Positions 1 to 11,330 of a stretch of DNA of 64,000 nucleotides are shown here, piece by piece; position 1 is the stretch's first letter, and each line of letters opens with the position of its first letter. The notes below the pieces were generated by a model. It was not told the origin of the DNA and ran no database searches. It worked only from the letters and a program-made list of their open reading frames with translations. Source of the stretch: an uncultured Myxococcales bacterium. GTDB lineage: Bacteria; Myxococcota_A; Polyangia; Polyangiales; Polyangiaceae. Both the position numbers and the translations under genes were made by a program. The stretch covers positions 62,001 to 126,000 of the forward strand of contig CALFEQ010000085.1 in NCBI GenBank assembly GCA_937949945.1, written 5' to 3'.

Positions 1-1
1 C

Positions 2-196
2 GCCGGCGAGACCGAGGCGGCGCTCGCCGAGCGCCTCGCGGCGGCCGGCCTTCCGCACGACACGGCGGCGACGATCGCCCGCGTGCGCGCGGGCCCGGCG
101 ATGTCGAGCGCGGATCTCGCCGAACGGCTCGCGCCGCACGGCGACTACGCCGGGCCGACGACGGAGCCGCTCTTGCCCGTGGTCCCTCCACGCTGA
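2..196 (+). CDS. 3' end of an unidentified protein (partial)
   Basis: This is an open frame running in from the left edge and ending at TGA 194-196, with 64 codons visible. Third codon positions are almost all G or C, as in the confident genes here, so it is probably the C-terminus of a real protein. The visible part is rich in alanine, leucine and charged residues, looks helical, and ends in a proline-rich stretch (LLPVVPPR). No family could be recognised. Its last 52 bases overlap the convergent RCC1-like frame. Confidence 0.5.
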   Translation, partial: AGETEAALAERLAAAGLPHDTAATIARVRAGPAMSSADLAERLAPHGDYAGPTTEPLLPVVPPR

Positions 197-693
197 CGGC
201 CGCGACGGCTGCCCCGTCGGAAGATCGGCCGGATCGCCGCGCTCACGGGTCCGGAAACCGCGGGCCAATGCCAGCAGACGACGCGCCCCGTGCTCGTGAG
301 CGCACAGCTGTCGCGGATCTTCTTGGCGTCGTCCACACCAGGGACCATCTCGGCGTCATGGTGCAGCGTCCTGACGCAAAGCACTTTGCCGTCGGCTCCA
401 CGAACGCAGACGTGGCCGCCGTAGTGCCCGACTGCGATCTCCTCCGCCGGGCTCAGGCTCGGGAAGTCTTTGGACACGTTCCCCCACGCGCCCCAGCAAC
501 GCACGGTCTCGTCTTGCTTCAACACGCACGTCGCCGCGTCACCGGCGACGACGGCACGGACGTCCTCCCGTAGAGCCGCGCGCGGAGTCCCGAATTTCGG
601 AGTGGAGCCGTTCGGAAAGATCTGCCCCGCGGCGTTGTATCCAGCAGGTGTCGACGAGGTAGCGTCCAGGCTCGCATCGACGCCATGACGCAC
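145..693 (-). CDS. RCC1-like repeat protein, probably truncated
   Basis: The middle of this 182-aa frame has the Cys/Trp pattern of RCC1-type beta-propeller blades: a stretch with CVLKQDETVRCWG, then CVRGADGKVLC, then CALTSTGRVVCW. Complete family members carry six or seven blades, but only two to three are present. There is no signal peptide. The last 30 or so residues are Arg/Gly-rich and do not look like propeller sequence, so the frame may shift or decay there. It is best read as a remnant or a very short member. Surface RCC1-like proteins are common in myxobacteria; no specific function can be given. Confidence 0.4.
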   Translation of the reverse strand: MRHGVDASLDATSSTPAGYNAAGQIFPNGSTPKFGTPRAALREDVRAVVAGDAATCVLKQDETVRCWGAWGNVSKDFPSLSPAEEIAVGHYGGHVCVRGADGKVLCVRTLHHDAEMVPGVDDAKKIRDSCALTSTGRVVCWHWPAVSGPVSAAIRPIFRRGSRRGRQRGGTTGKSGSVVGPA

Positions 694-923
694 ACGCGCG
701 CGGCAGCCACATGCCGTCGCGCGCGCTCGTGATTACCGCTGATTTCGTGAAATACCATGGGCGTACGGCCCGGTGACTCGACGAACCGCGAGCGGCCTCC
801 GCAGTCCTTCGGACAGCGCCCGGAGCACGCTCGGCCGCATTCGTCCAACCCCCAGACATTCCACGTGAAATCTGCGCCGTTTCCCCTTCACGCGGGACGT
901 CTGCCGGACTAAGCAACGGGGCG

Positions 924-3608
<2,685 letters not shown>

Positions 3609-3617
3609 CCGGGCCGC

Positions 3618-3643
3618 CGCAGGGCGGGCTCCCCCGCCCTGCG
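3618..3643 (+). terminator. Terminator-like hairpin after gyrA
   Basis: A perfect 11-bp inverted repeat (3618-3628 with 3633-3643) closes a CTCC loop, starting 10 nt after the gyrA stop. There is no T-tract, so it may act as a 3'-end stabiliser or a Rho-assisted site rather than a classical intrinsic terminator. Confidence 0.5.
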
Positions 3644-3721
3644 CGGGCACCGCCGGCTGAGTCGAGACGCGACGCGTCGGTCGGGCTTGACGGGCGCACC
3701 GCGGCACGAGACGTTGCGGCC

Positions 3722-4594
3722 GTGCCCACGACCGAGCGAACGACCTCGTCATCGAAGAAGCGCCCCGCGAAGGCGAACGGCGCCGCGGCCTCCGCGAAGG
3801 CCGCGGCGAAGCGAGCCGCCGTGAAGGTGGCGCGCGCGGTGAAGAAGACCGCCTCGAAGGCCGTGTCGAAGACGAAGGCGGCGACGAAGACCGTCTCGAA
3901 GTCGCGCGCGGCCGACCGAGCGGCGAAAGAGCGGATGAAGAGGATGGCCCCGCCCCTCGAGACGCTCGCGCGGCTCCGGAAGATGTACCCGGATGCGCAC
4001 TGCGAGCTCGATCACGACGGTCCGTTCCAGCTCCTCGTCGCGACGGTCCTCAGCGCGCAGACCACGGACGTGAACGTGAACAAGGCCACGCCGAAGCTCT
4101 TCGCGCGCTGGCCCGACGCCAAGTCGCTCGCCACGGCGGACCCGAAGGAGGTCGAGCCCTACATCGCCTCGCTCGGCTTCTTCCGGCAGAAGGCCAAGAG
4201 CATCGTCGGCCTCGCGAAGAAGCTCGTGGAGCGCCACGGCGGCGAGGTGCCGAACCGGATGGAGGACCTCGTCGAGCTCCCCGGCGTCGGGCGCAAGACG
4301 GCGAACGTCGTCCTCGGCGTGATCTGGAACGCACCGGAAGGCGTCGTCGTCGACACGCACGTACAGCGCATCGCGCAGCGCCTCGGATGGACGGCCAACG
4401 TCGAGCCCGAGAAGATCGAGCAGGATCTCTGCCGCCTCATCCCGCGCGATCAGTGGGACATGACCTCGCATCTTCTCATCTTCCACGGGCGGCGGACGTG
4501 CTTCGCCAAGAAGCCGAACTGCGAGGGCTGCGCGCTCAACGACATCTGCCCGAGCGCGTTCGACGCGGAGAACGTGGGACGCAAGAAGCGGTGA
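3722..4594 (+). CDS. nth: Endonuclease III with histone-H1-like tail
   Basis: This is a DNA glycosylase/AP lyase for oxidised pyrimidines. The core begins near residue 73 and has the helix-hairpin-helix LPGVGRKTANVVL with the catalytic lysine, the catalytic Asp in VVVDTHVQR, and a C-terminal 4Fe-4S loop with C-x6-C-x2-C-x5-C spacing. GTG 3722 adds about 72 residues dominated by Lys, Ala, Ser and Val, in KKxAxK patterns like histone H1 or AlgP tails. A later ATG near 3934 would give a conventional E. coli-sized Nth. The upstream segment keeps coding-type codon use and an open frame, so the long form is preferred. The tail probably binds DNA non-specifically. Confidence 0.9.
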   Translation: MPTTERTTSSSKKRPAKANGAAASAKAAAKRAAVKVARAVKKTASKAVSKTKAATKTVSKSRAADRAAKERMKRMAPPLETLARLRKMYPDAHCELDHDGPFQLLVATVLSAQTTDVNVNKATPKLFARWPDAKSLATADPKEVEPYIASLGFFRQKAKSIVGLAKKLVERHGGEVPNRMEDLVELPGVGRKTANVVLGVIWNAPEGVVVDTHVQRIAQRLGWTANVEPEKIEQDLCRLIPRDQWDMTSHLLIFHGRRTCFAKKPNCEGCALNDICPSAFDAENVGRKKR

Positions 4595-4617
4595 GGAGGC
4601 CTCGGCCTCCTCACCGC
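4588..4617 (+). terminator. Perfect palindrome overlapping the nth stop codon
   Basis: Two 14-bp arms (4588-4601 and 4604-4617) are separated by TC. The left arm contains the nth stop TGA (4592-4594), so the hairpin would form in the end of the coding region. No T-run follows; a heptamer array does, from 4621. Confidence 0.55.
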
Positions 4618-4620
4618 TCG

Positions 4621-4641
4621 TCCTCGGTCCTCGGTCCTCAG
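4621..4641. repeat. Heptamer array, left arm of cassette 1
   Basis: Three head-to-tail 7-bp units, TCCTCGG, TCCTCGG, TCCTCAG, start 27 nt after the nth stop. The last is the exact reverse complement of the CTGAGGA units at 4849-4876, so the two arrays form inverted arms around a 207-bp core of no recognisable content. Confidence 0.7.
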
Positions 4642-4848
4642 CTTCGGGCTCGGCGCGCCGGCTTGGTCTCGTCTCGCTTGCAGACTGTGAGGGGCTGACG
4701 AGATGTCCATGCTTGCGGGCGCCCGCCCATCTCGCGCCTCTCGCTCGTCGCTCGTCGACAGAGCCTGCTCGGGAACGGGAACGGGGGTGCGACGCAGGGT
4801 CCTCGCGACTTCGTCCGGTCGTCGCAGGTGGTTCGAGGCCAATCCCGC

Positions 4849-4880
4849 TGAGGACTGAGGACTGAGGACTGAGGACGGAT
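4849..4880. repeat. Heptamer array, right arm of cassette 1
   Basis: Four perfect CTGAGGA units (4849-4876) are followed by CGGA. The array ends right beside the meaB stop on the minus strand. The same 32-bp string recurs at 48507-48538. Confidence 0.8.
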
Positions 4881-4881
4881 C

Positions 4882-5934
4882 TCAGGCTCGCCCGCGGAAG
4901 CGCGCGAGCAGCTGCTCCGTCGCCGTATACGGATCCACCGTCCTCGCCTCCACCGCCGCGGCGGCCTCGTCGAGCTCTTTGGCGAGCGAGACCGTCGCCG
5001 CGTCGATCAGGCTCTCGCGCAGCGTCTCGCGTACCTCCTCGGCCAGGCGCTCGCGGCGGCGGCGGCGGCCTGCCTCCGTCGAGGCGATCCACTCGCGGTG
5101 CCGTTCGAGGCCCGCGAGGAGATCGGAGATGCCCTCGTTTCGCGTCGCGACGCACTTGAAGATGGGAGGAGTCCACGCCTCCGACGTGCTCGCGTCCGCG
5201 GTCGGGATCACGTCGACCTTCGCCCCGCCGTGCACGACGTGGCCACGCTGCTTGCCGGCCGCGACGAGCGCCTCGGTGCCGAGCGCGATCATCAGCTCGA
5301 GATCGCGCACGGTGGCGTCGGCGCCGTCGCGATCGGCCTTGTTGACCGCGAAGACATCGGCCGTCTCGAGCAGGCCCGCCTTGATCGCCTGGACCTCGTC
5401 GCCGAGGCCGGGCGCACAGACGACGAGCGTCGTGTGCGCGGTGCGGGTGATCTCGAGCTCGTCCTGTCCGACGCCGACGGTCTCGACGAGCACGACCTCG
5501 AACCCGGCCGCGTCGAGCACGCGGATCATGTCGCGCGCCGAGCGCGACAGGCCGCCGAGGTGGCCACGCGTCGCGACCGAACGGATGAAGACGCCCGCGT
5601 CGTTCGAGTGGCGGGTCATGCGGATGCGATCGCCGAGGATGGCCCCGCCGGTGTACGGGCTCGAAGGATCGACGGCGAGCACGGCCACCTTCTTGCCCGT
5701 GGCGCGCAGCGCCTCGATCAAGCGATCGGTGAGCGTGGACTTGCCGGCGCCCGGGTTGCCCGTGATGCCGACGATCCACGCCTTGCCGGTGCTCGGGAAG
5801 AGCGCCTTGAGCACGTCGACGTAGCCCGGCACGCGATCGTCGACGTCGCGCAGGACGCGGGCGATCGATCGTGTGTCGCCGTCGACGACACGCTTGGCGA
5901 GCTCGAGCGCGCGGGGATCGGGTGAGGAGGCCAT
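4882..5934 (-). CDS. meaB: Methylmalonyl-CoA mutase-associated GTPase MeaB
   Basis: MeaB/ArgK is a G3E-family GTPase that loads and protects the B12-dependent methylmalonyl-CoA mutase. At 350 aa it has normal length. Visible motifs are the Walker A GNPGAGKST (59-67), the VDPSSPYTGGAILGDRIRM signature of the MeaB subfamily, the VETVGVGQ switch region, and NKAD near residue 207 for guanine recognition. The C-terminal third is a helical dimerisation arm. The mutase genes are not in this window. The stop codon lies next to a CTGAGGA heptamer array. Confidence 0.95.
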   Translation of the reverse strand: MASSPDPRALELAKRVVDGDTRSIARVLRDVDDRVPGYVDVLKALFPSTGKAWIVGITGNPGAGKSTLTDRLIEALRATGKKVAVLAVDPSSPYTGGAILGDRIRMTRHSNDAGVFIRSVATRGHLGGLSRSARDMIRVLDAAGFEVVLVETVGVGQDELEITRTAHTTLVVCAPGLGDEVQAIKAGLLETADVFAVNKADRDGADATVRDLELMIALGTEALVAAGKQRGHVVHGGAKVDVIPTADASTSEAWTPPIFKCVATRNEGISDLLAGLERHREWIASTEAGRRRRRERLAEEVRETLRESLIDAATVSLAKELDEAAAAVEARTVDPYTATEQLLARFRGRA

Positions 5935-5976
5935 GGCCTCCCGTTTAGACCAGGTACCCGCCGTTTTCGAGCCGAT

Positions 5977-7296
5977 CTACTTCAGCTTCGCCAGCTTCGC
6001 GTCGATCGCGGCGATGTCGGCGCCTTTTGCCTTCTTCGCCTTCTCGTACGCGGTCCTCGCCGCCGCGGGGTTCTTGTCGGCCGCGAGGGCGTCGCCCTGG
6101 GCGACCCAGGCGGCGGCGTGATCCGGGAAGTCGAGCACCGCGCGCTGCGCGAAGGCCTTCGCGCTGGTCAGCCGATCGTGGGCGATGCAGGCGTACGTGG
6201 CGTTGATGAGCGCCGTGGGGTCCATCGAGTCGAGGCCGCTCGCCTTCTGGTAGGCCTCGAGCGCGAGATCGATCTCTCCCTTCTTCACGTACGCGTCCGC
6301 GATGAGGAGCTTCGCCTTGCCCTCGTTCGGCATCAGCTTGAGCGCGATCTCGCCCTCCTTGAGGGCCTCGTCGGGCTTGCCCTCGGCGAGCGCGACCCGG
6401 CCCGATACGACGTGGGCCAGCACGTCGTTCGGCGCGATCTTGAGCAACGACGTCGCGGTCCGCTTGGCGTCCGGAAGCCGGTTCGCCGAGACGTACGCCT
6501 CGGTCAACGCGCGGAGCGCCTCGACGTACGTGGGTCGCTCGGCGACCGCCCGCTCGAACTCGGCGATCGCGTCGTTCTTGCGCGCGGAATCGGACGCGAG
6601 CGCCTTGCCGAGCTCGTAACGAGCGAAAGGATCGCGGGGATCGAGCTCGACGGCCTTCTTCAGCGAAGGCATCCCGTCCTTGCCGAGCCGATGGAGCATG
6701 GCGCCGAGGAGCATGTGCGCGAGCGGCTGGCTCGGCGCGATCCGGATGGCCTCCTGATACACGGTCTCGGCGATCTCCTCCTTCGAGTCGAGCTCGCGCG
6801 ATCGGCCCTCGGCGATCTTCGCGTAGTAGCGGACCTCCGAGGACGCGTTCGCGATCTTGTCGACCTCGGCGATCTCCGCGAGCGCCTCCGTCCCGCGGCG
6901 CCAGAGCAAGTGCGCCTCCGCCATGCATGCGTGGCTCGCGGCCTTGCCGTTCGGCAGCTTCGCGATCGCGAGGCACGCGCTCTTCGCCGCGAAGAAGTCA
7001 CGCTTGGCGATGTGCGTCCGGGCAATCTCCCAGGTGAGCCGGATGGCGTCGTTTCCGCGCGCGAGCGCTTGGCCGCGCCGCAGCTCGGCGAGCGCCTGCT
7101 GATCGCGCCCGGCGACCCGCAGAGCTCTTCCGTAAGCGAGCGCCGCCTCGGCGCTCGTCGGAGCCTGGCGCGTCTTCTCCTTCGCCGCCGCCAGCGCCGA
7201 CTCCTGAGCCGAGGCCGCCCCTGGTGCAAACACGATCCCCCCGAGCAGTCCCATCCCTACCAAGGCGTGCGCCCAGAACCGCGGCGAAAACCTCAT
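5977..7296 (-). CDS. Secreted TPR-repeat protein
   Basis: This 439-aa protein begins with a signal peptide (hydrophobic LVGMGLLGGIVFAP, then an AxA-type site at AASAQES). The rest is a nearly continuous run of tetratricopeptide repeats, recognisable by GRALRVAGRDQQALAELRRG, YELGKALASDSARKNDAIAEFERA and ADAYVKKGEIDLALEAYQKA. It probably sits in the periplasm as a scaffold; the partner is unknown. ATG 7296 is chosen because it directly precedes the signal peptide. An upstream extension of the frame has no such feature and overlaps queG. Confidence 0.8.
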   Translation of the reverse strand: MRFSPRFWAHALVGMGLLGGIVFAPGAASAQESALAAAKEKTRQAPTSAEAALAYGRALRVAGRDQQALAELRRGQALARGNDAIRLTWEIARTHIAKRDFFAAKSACLAIAKLPNGKAASHACMAEAHLLWRRGTEALAEIAEVDKIANASSEVRYYAKIAEGRSRELDSKEEIAETVYQEAIRIAPSQPLAHMLLGAMLHRLGKDGMPSLKKAVELDPRDPFARYELGKALASDSARKNDAIAEFERAVAERPTYVEALRALTEAYVSANRLPDAKRTATSLLKIAPNDVLAHVVSGRVALAEGKPDEALKEGEIALKLMPNEGKAKLLIADAYVKKGEIDLALEAYQKASGLDSMDPTALINATYACIAHDRLTSAKAFAQRAVLDFPDHAAAWVAQGDALAADKNPAAARTAYEKAKKAKGADIAAIDAKLAKLK

Positions 7297-7378
7297 GATG
7301 AAGCCCTCCACACGATGGGGCTGTCCCCATCCGGCACGGTGGCCACGCGGTCGACGTGCAGCGCGCATGCCACGCCGA

Positions 7379-8500
7379 TCAGCCCTCTTTCGGACCGATT
7401 CCGAGCCGCGCGAGGGCCCAGGCCGCCGCCTCGCGCACGATCGCCGAGTCGTGCTCTCGATGTGCGCGCTCGAGGGCCTCCCTCGCCTTCCCCGAGGCGG
7501 CCCCGCGGTTGCCGAGGACGAGCGCCGCGTTCCGAGCGAGCCCGGCGCGCGTAGCCCGGCCGACGGGGCTCCCCTCGCGCAGGCGCACGAAGCCCTCGTC
7601 GTCGAGGACGAGCAGGTCCTCGAGCCTCGTGGTCTCCCAGCGAGGGTCGGGCAAGAACCGCGCGTCGACCTCGGAGCTCGCGCGGCGAGCGCGCGCCGCG
7701 TTGAACGGGCACACGGTCTGGCAGTCGTCACAGCCGAAGAGGTGCTCGCCGACGCCGCAGCGGAGCGGTTCGTCGATCGGACCGCGGTGCTCGATCGTGA
7801 GGTAAGCGACACAGCGCCGAGGATCGAGGACGAACGGCGCGTCGAACGCCTGCGTCGGACACGCGTCGAGGCACCGCGTGCACGACCCGCAACGCTCGGG
7901 GATCGGCGAATCGGGCTCGATCGCGAGCGTCGTCACGACCTCGCCGAGGAGGACGAACGAGCCGACGCCGGGCACGATGAGCATCCCGTTCTTGCCGACG
8001 AAGCCGAGCCCCGCGCGCGCGGCCCACGCGCGCTCGAGCACCGGCTCCTCGTCGCACAGCGGACGCGCCTCGACACCTTCGCCGAGGGTCCGCACGAGCG
8101 CCGCGAGCTTGCGGAGCTTCTTGCGCATGCCGTTGTGGTAGTCGCGACCGCGCGCGTACCGCGCGATCGCGCGCGCGGTCTCCGGGTCACGTGCCTCGTC
8201 CTCCTCGGAGCGCGCGTAGCGGCGCGCGAGGCAGATGACGGTGCGCGCGCCCGGAAGGACGTGCTCGCCGTCGAGCCGCCGGCGCGCCTCGGGCACCGAC
8301 GCGAGCCACGTCATCTCGCCGTGCTTGCCGGCGGCGATGAAGGCCTCGTAGCGAGCGAAGTCGTCGTCGAGCGGGACGTCGGCCCGCGCGAACCCGACCG
8401 CCTCGAACCCGAGCCGTCGCGCCTCGGCGACGATGCGTTCGCGCACGCCGCCTCCGTTGGGCTCGACGTGAGCGGCGGGCTTCGGATCGGCGCTCGACAT
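7379..8500 (-). CDS. queG: Epoxyqueuosine reductase QueG
   Basis: QueG reduces epoxyqueuosine to queuosine in tRNA anticodons, using cobalamin and two 4Fe-4S clusters. The protein has the N-terminal B12-binding region (IARYARGRDYH), the GLGFVGKNGMLI segment, the ferredoxin-like cluster motifs CGSCTRCLDACP and CDDCQTVCP, and a C-terminal HEAT-like tail. ATG 8500 gives 373 aa, a normal length; an ATG 24 nt upstream is also possible. It diverges from the neighbouring methyltransferase. The rest of the queuosine pathway is not in the window. Confidence 0.94.
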   Translation of the reverse strand: MSSADPKPAAHVEPNGGGVRERIVAEARRLGFEAVGFARADVPLDDDFARYEAFIAAGKHGEMTWLASVPEARRRLDGEHVLPGARTVICLARRYARSEEDEARDPETARAIARYARGRDYHNGMRKKLRKLAALVRTLGEGVEARPLCDEEPVLERAWAARAGLGFVGKNGMLIVPGVGSFVLLGEVVTTLAIEPDSPIPERCGSCTRCLDACPTQAFDAPFVLDPRRCVAYLTIEHRGPIDEPLRCGVGEHLFGCDDCQTVCPFNAARARRASSEVDARFLPDPRWETTRLEDLLVLDDEGFVRLREGSPVGRATRAGLARNAALVLGNRGAASGKAREALERAHREHDSAIVREAAAWALARLGIGPKEG

Positions 8501-8636
8501 GGCGACCCAACATGTCGCGATCATTGCCGTTCGGCAAACTCCGAGCGCGAGCGTCGCTCGGGCTCTCCTGTCGAGCTCCGCGTTCGACTATGACACGGCT
8601 CGTGGACCCTCCACGAGCGCACGACCCCGCCCTGCC

Positions 8637-9434
8637 GTGATTCGGACCACCTCGGACACCCTGTTCGACGGCAGCGTGTCGATCCGCCAGCCGTCCCGCG
8701 AGAGCGGCTACCGCGTCAACGTCGACGCCATCCTCCTCGCCGCGTTCGCGGCCCGCGTCCTTCCCGGGCGCAGCGGCTTCGCCGGCGCGAGCGTGTGCCA
8801 CGTGCCGTCACCCGCGGTCCTTCCCCGCCGGTACCATCACGCGATCGACCTCGGCTCCGGCGTCGGCGCGGTCGGGCTCTCGCTGCTCCACCTCGGCGCG
8901 GCCACGCACGTCACGATGGTCGAGATCGACGAGACGCTCGCGGAGCTCGCCCGCGAGAACGCCGAGGCCAACGGGTGGGCCGACCGCGTCGACGTGGTCC
9001 ATGCCGACGTCACCCGCGCCGCGCGAGAGCTCCGCGCCCGCGCCGATCTCGTCGTGTGCAATCCGCCCTACGTCCCGCCAGGCCGTGGTCGTGAGCCGCG
9101 CGAGGCCGTCCGCGAGGCCAAGTACGGCGGCCTCGACGCATTCGTGGAGGCCGCGCGCACCGTCGCCGGCCGCCGCGCTCGCGCGTGCTTCGTGTATCCG
9201 GCCGTCGAGCTCACGACGCTCCTCACCACGCTCCGCGCCCAGGGCCTCGAGCCGAAGCGCCTCCGGACCGTCCACGGTCGCGCCGGCGACGACGCACGCG
9301 TCGTGCTCGTCGAGTCCGCCCCGGGCAAGCCGGGAGGCCTCGTCGTCGAGCCACCGTTCGTCGAGAACGAAGGCGGCGAGCGCAGCCGCGCGCTCGCCGA
9401 GCTCCTCGCGATGCGGCGAGCCGCAGGCAGCTGA
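8637..9434 (+). CDS. TrmN6-like SAM-dependent methyltransferase
   Basis: The N-terminus (TLFDGSVSIRQP, then GYRVNVDAILLAAFA) matches the substrate-proximal segment of TrmN6/YfiC-type methyltransferases that make m6A37 in tRNA-Val. The Rossmann fold has DLGSGVGAVGLSLL for SAM binding and the NPPY catalytic tetrad of N6-adenine and N5-glutamine methyltransferases. About 20 extra residues are inserted just before the SAM motif. GTG 8637 is preferred because it directly precedes the conserved N-terminus; an upstream ATG at 8499 would overlap queG antisense. The target RNA is inferred, not shown. Confidence 0.8.
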   Translation: MIRTTSDTLFDGSVSIRQPSRESGYRVNVDAILLAAFAARVLPGRSGFAGASVCHVPSPAVLPRRYHHAIDLGSGVGAVGLSLLHLGAATHVTMVEIDETLAELARENAEANGWADRVDVVHADVTRAARELRARADLVVCNPPYVPPGRGREPREAVREAKYGGLDAFVEAARTVAGRRARACFVYPAVELTTLLTTLRAQGLEPKRLRTVHGRAGDDARVVLVESAPGKPGGLVVEPPFVENEGGERSRALAELLAMRRAAGS

Positions 9435-10007
9435 AGCTCGCGACCTACGACGAGCTGCTCGCGCTGCCCGAGGGCGTGAAAGCGGAGCTGATTCGCGGCA
9501 CGATCGTCCAGCCTCCAGCGTTGCTTCCCCGTCATTCGAGCGTCCAGGGCAAGCTCCGCCGCTACATCGGTGGGCCCTTCGACGACGACGACGGCGCGGG
9601 CGGTCCGGGCGGCTGGTGGATCTTCCTGGAAGTCGACGTCCAGCTCGGACCGCACGACATCGTGAAGCCCGATCTCGCCGGCTGGCGACGCGAACGGCTG
9701 CGCGAGCCGTGGGACGTGAGGCCCATCTCGGTCGTGCCCGACTGGATCTGCGAGGTCGTCTCCCCGAGCAACGCCGGCGTCGATCGCGTGACGAAGCGCC
9801 AGCTCTACGCGGCATCCGGCGTCGCCCATTACTGGCTCGCGGACCCGTCCGCCCGGAGCCCTCGAGACGTATCGACTCGATCCGGAGACGCGGCGATGGG
9901 TGGACTCGGGCGCGTTCGACGCCGCGGAGCGCGCGCGCACCCCTCCCTTCGAGGAGGTGGAGCTCGATCTCGCTCGCATCTTCCCGCCGCCCCCGAAGGA
10001 CGACTGA
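9431..10007 (+). pseudogene. Uma2-family endonuclease, frameshifted
   Basis: Homology to the Uma2 family (DUF820, PD-(D/E)XK fold) starts at LKLATYDELLALPEGVKAELIRG and runs through VKPDLAGWRRER, WICEVVSPS and AHYWLADPSAR. At about 9857 one extra base shifts the frame; the next frame continues the family C-terminus without a gap (ALETYRLDPETRRWVD to a TGA at 10005-10007). No ATG or GTG is in frame near the start, only CTG 9431 overlapping the methyltransferase stop, so the 5' end may be damaged too. It could be a decayed gene, a sequencing error or, less likely, a programmed frameshift. Confidence 0.7.
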
Positions 10008-10010
10008 GCT

Positions 10011-10589
10011 TCAGCGTTCGCCCACGAGACGATCGAGCGCGATCGCGCACGCCGCGCGCACGCTGAGGTGGTTCCACTCCGCCGGGCCGCGGATCGGCTC
10101 GAGGAGCGCGTCGGCCGAGGCGATCACCTCCGGCGCGAGGCCCCAGCTCGTGCCGAAGACGAGGAGGACGGGCGGGCCCTCGGTCGCGAGCTCCGCGCGT
10201 GCCTCGGCCCACGTCTTCGCGGGCCGCTGCGCGCGCGCGGCGGTCACCCAGACAGCGGGCCTGTCTCCCTCGGACCGGTCGGCTCCCGTCGAGGATGCGC
10301 TCGCCGCGATCGCCTCGTCGAGCGTCGAGACGATCCGCACGATGGACAGGGCGTCCTTCCGATCCGGAATGCGTTTGGCGCTCGAGCCGTGCGTCCAGTG
10401 ATCCACGATGCGCTCGGCGAGCACGCGCTGCGCCTCGACGGGATGGACGATGTAGAAGCTCTCGCAGCCGTAGGTGCGGGCGCTGCGCGCGAGATCGTGG
10501 ACGTCCATCGTCGTGAGCGTGCTCGTGCCGGGGACCCCCTTCGCGTCGAGCACGGGGTGATGGACCAGCGCGACCGACAGGCGCCTCAC
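10011..10589 (-). CDS. RNA methyltransferase (Methyltrn_RNA_4 type, SPOUT-like)
   Basis: This 192-aa protein matches the family PF09936: LSVALVHHPVLD, a DVHDLARSARTYG segment, YIVHPVEAQRVLAERIVDHW, and a glycine-containing LVFGTSWGLAPEV knot loop. In some delta-proteobacteria this domain is fused to the C-terminus of TrmD; here it is separate but translationally coupled, its GTG 10589 overlapping the trmD TGA in GTGA. It is the last gene of the rpsP operon. The modified base is unknown. Confidence 0.85.
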   Translation of the reverse strand: MRRLSVALVHHPVLDAKGVPGTSTLTTMDVHDLARSARTYGCESFYIVHPVEAQRVLAERIVDHWTHGSSAKRIPDRKDALSIVRIVSTLDEAIAASASSTGADRSEGDRPAVWVTAARAQRPAKTWAEARAELATEGPPVLLVFGTSWGLAPEVIASADALLEPIRGPAEWNHLSVRAACAIALDRLVGER

Positions 10590-11329
10590 CGGGCCGTTCC
10601 TCGCCGCGCGCTCGCCTCGTCGCGCGCCTTCTGCGCCGCCTCGTCGAGCAGATCGGGGCGGCGCTCGCGCGTGCGCTCGAGCGCCCTTTCGGCGCGCCAC
10701 TTCGCGATCGCCGCGTGGTTGCCGCCCGCGAGCACCTCCGGGACCGTCAGGCCTCGGAACTCCGCGGGCCGGGTGTACTGCGGGTACTCGAGCAGACCGC
10801 TGTCGCCGTGCGACTCCTCGCGGATCGAGTCGAGGTTCCCGAGCACGCCCGGGATGAGCCGCACCGTGGACTCGATGATCGCCATCGCCGCGACCTCGCC
10901 GCCGGTCATGACGAAGTCGCCGAGCGAGATCTCTTCGTCGACGAAGCTCCGCACGCGCTCGTCGAACCCCTCGTAGCGGCCGCAGACGAGCATGATGGCG
11001 GGCTCGGCCGCGAGGCGCACGGCGACGGGCTGGCGGAACGGCTGTCCCTGAGGCGTGAGGAGGATCCGGCGCGCGCGCGGCTCGCCTTGCGCCTCGGCCT
11101 CTGCGTCGAGCGCCTCCATGCAGGCGACGAGGACGTCGACGCGCATGACCATGCCGCTGCCGCCGCCGTACGGCGTGTCGTCGACGCTCCGGTGCTTGCC
11201 GATGCCGTGCTCGCGCGGCGACCGCCGCCGCACGGAGAGCTTCCTGGCCTCGATCGCGCGCCCGACGAAGCTCGTCTCGAGGAACGTGTCGAAGAGCTCG
11301 GGGAAGAGCGTGACGATGTCGACGCGCAC
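10586..11329 (-). CDS. trmD: tRNA (guanine-N1-)-methyltransferase TrmD
   Basis: TrmD makes m1G37 in tRNAs and prevents frameshifting. The trefoil-knot SAM site shows as LLTPQGQPFRQ, LVCGRYEGFDERV and DFVMTGGEVAAM, and the catalytic region as GIGKHRSVDDTPYGGGSGMVM. GTG 11329 gives 247 aa and starts one base after the rimM stop, with VRVDIVTLFPELFD directly at the N-terminus as in homologues; an ATG at 11359 would overlap rimM and add unrelated residues. The C-terminus is a basic helical tail. Confidence 0.96.
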   Translation of the reverse strand: MRVDIVTLFPELFDTFLETSFVGRAIEARKLSVRRRSPREHGIGKHRSVDDTPYGGGSGMVMRVDVLVACMEALDAEAEAQGEPRARRILLTPQGQPFRQPVAVRLAAEPAIMLVCGRYEGFDERVRSFVDEEISLGDFVMTGGEVAAMAIIESTVRLIPGVLGNLDSIREESHGDSGLLEYPQYTRPAEFRGLTVPEVLAGGNHAAIAKWRAERALERTRERRPDLLDEAAQKARDEASARRGTAR

Positions 11330-11330
11330 G

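Noticed and set aside
4642..4848. The core of cassette 1 as a small non-coding RNA
   Set aside because: No promoter, conserved fold or terminator could be supported by eye; only the array arms are clear.
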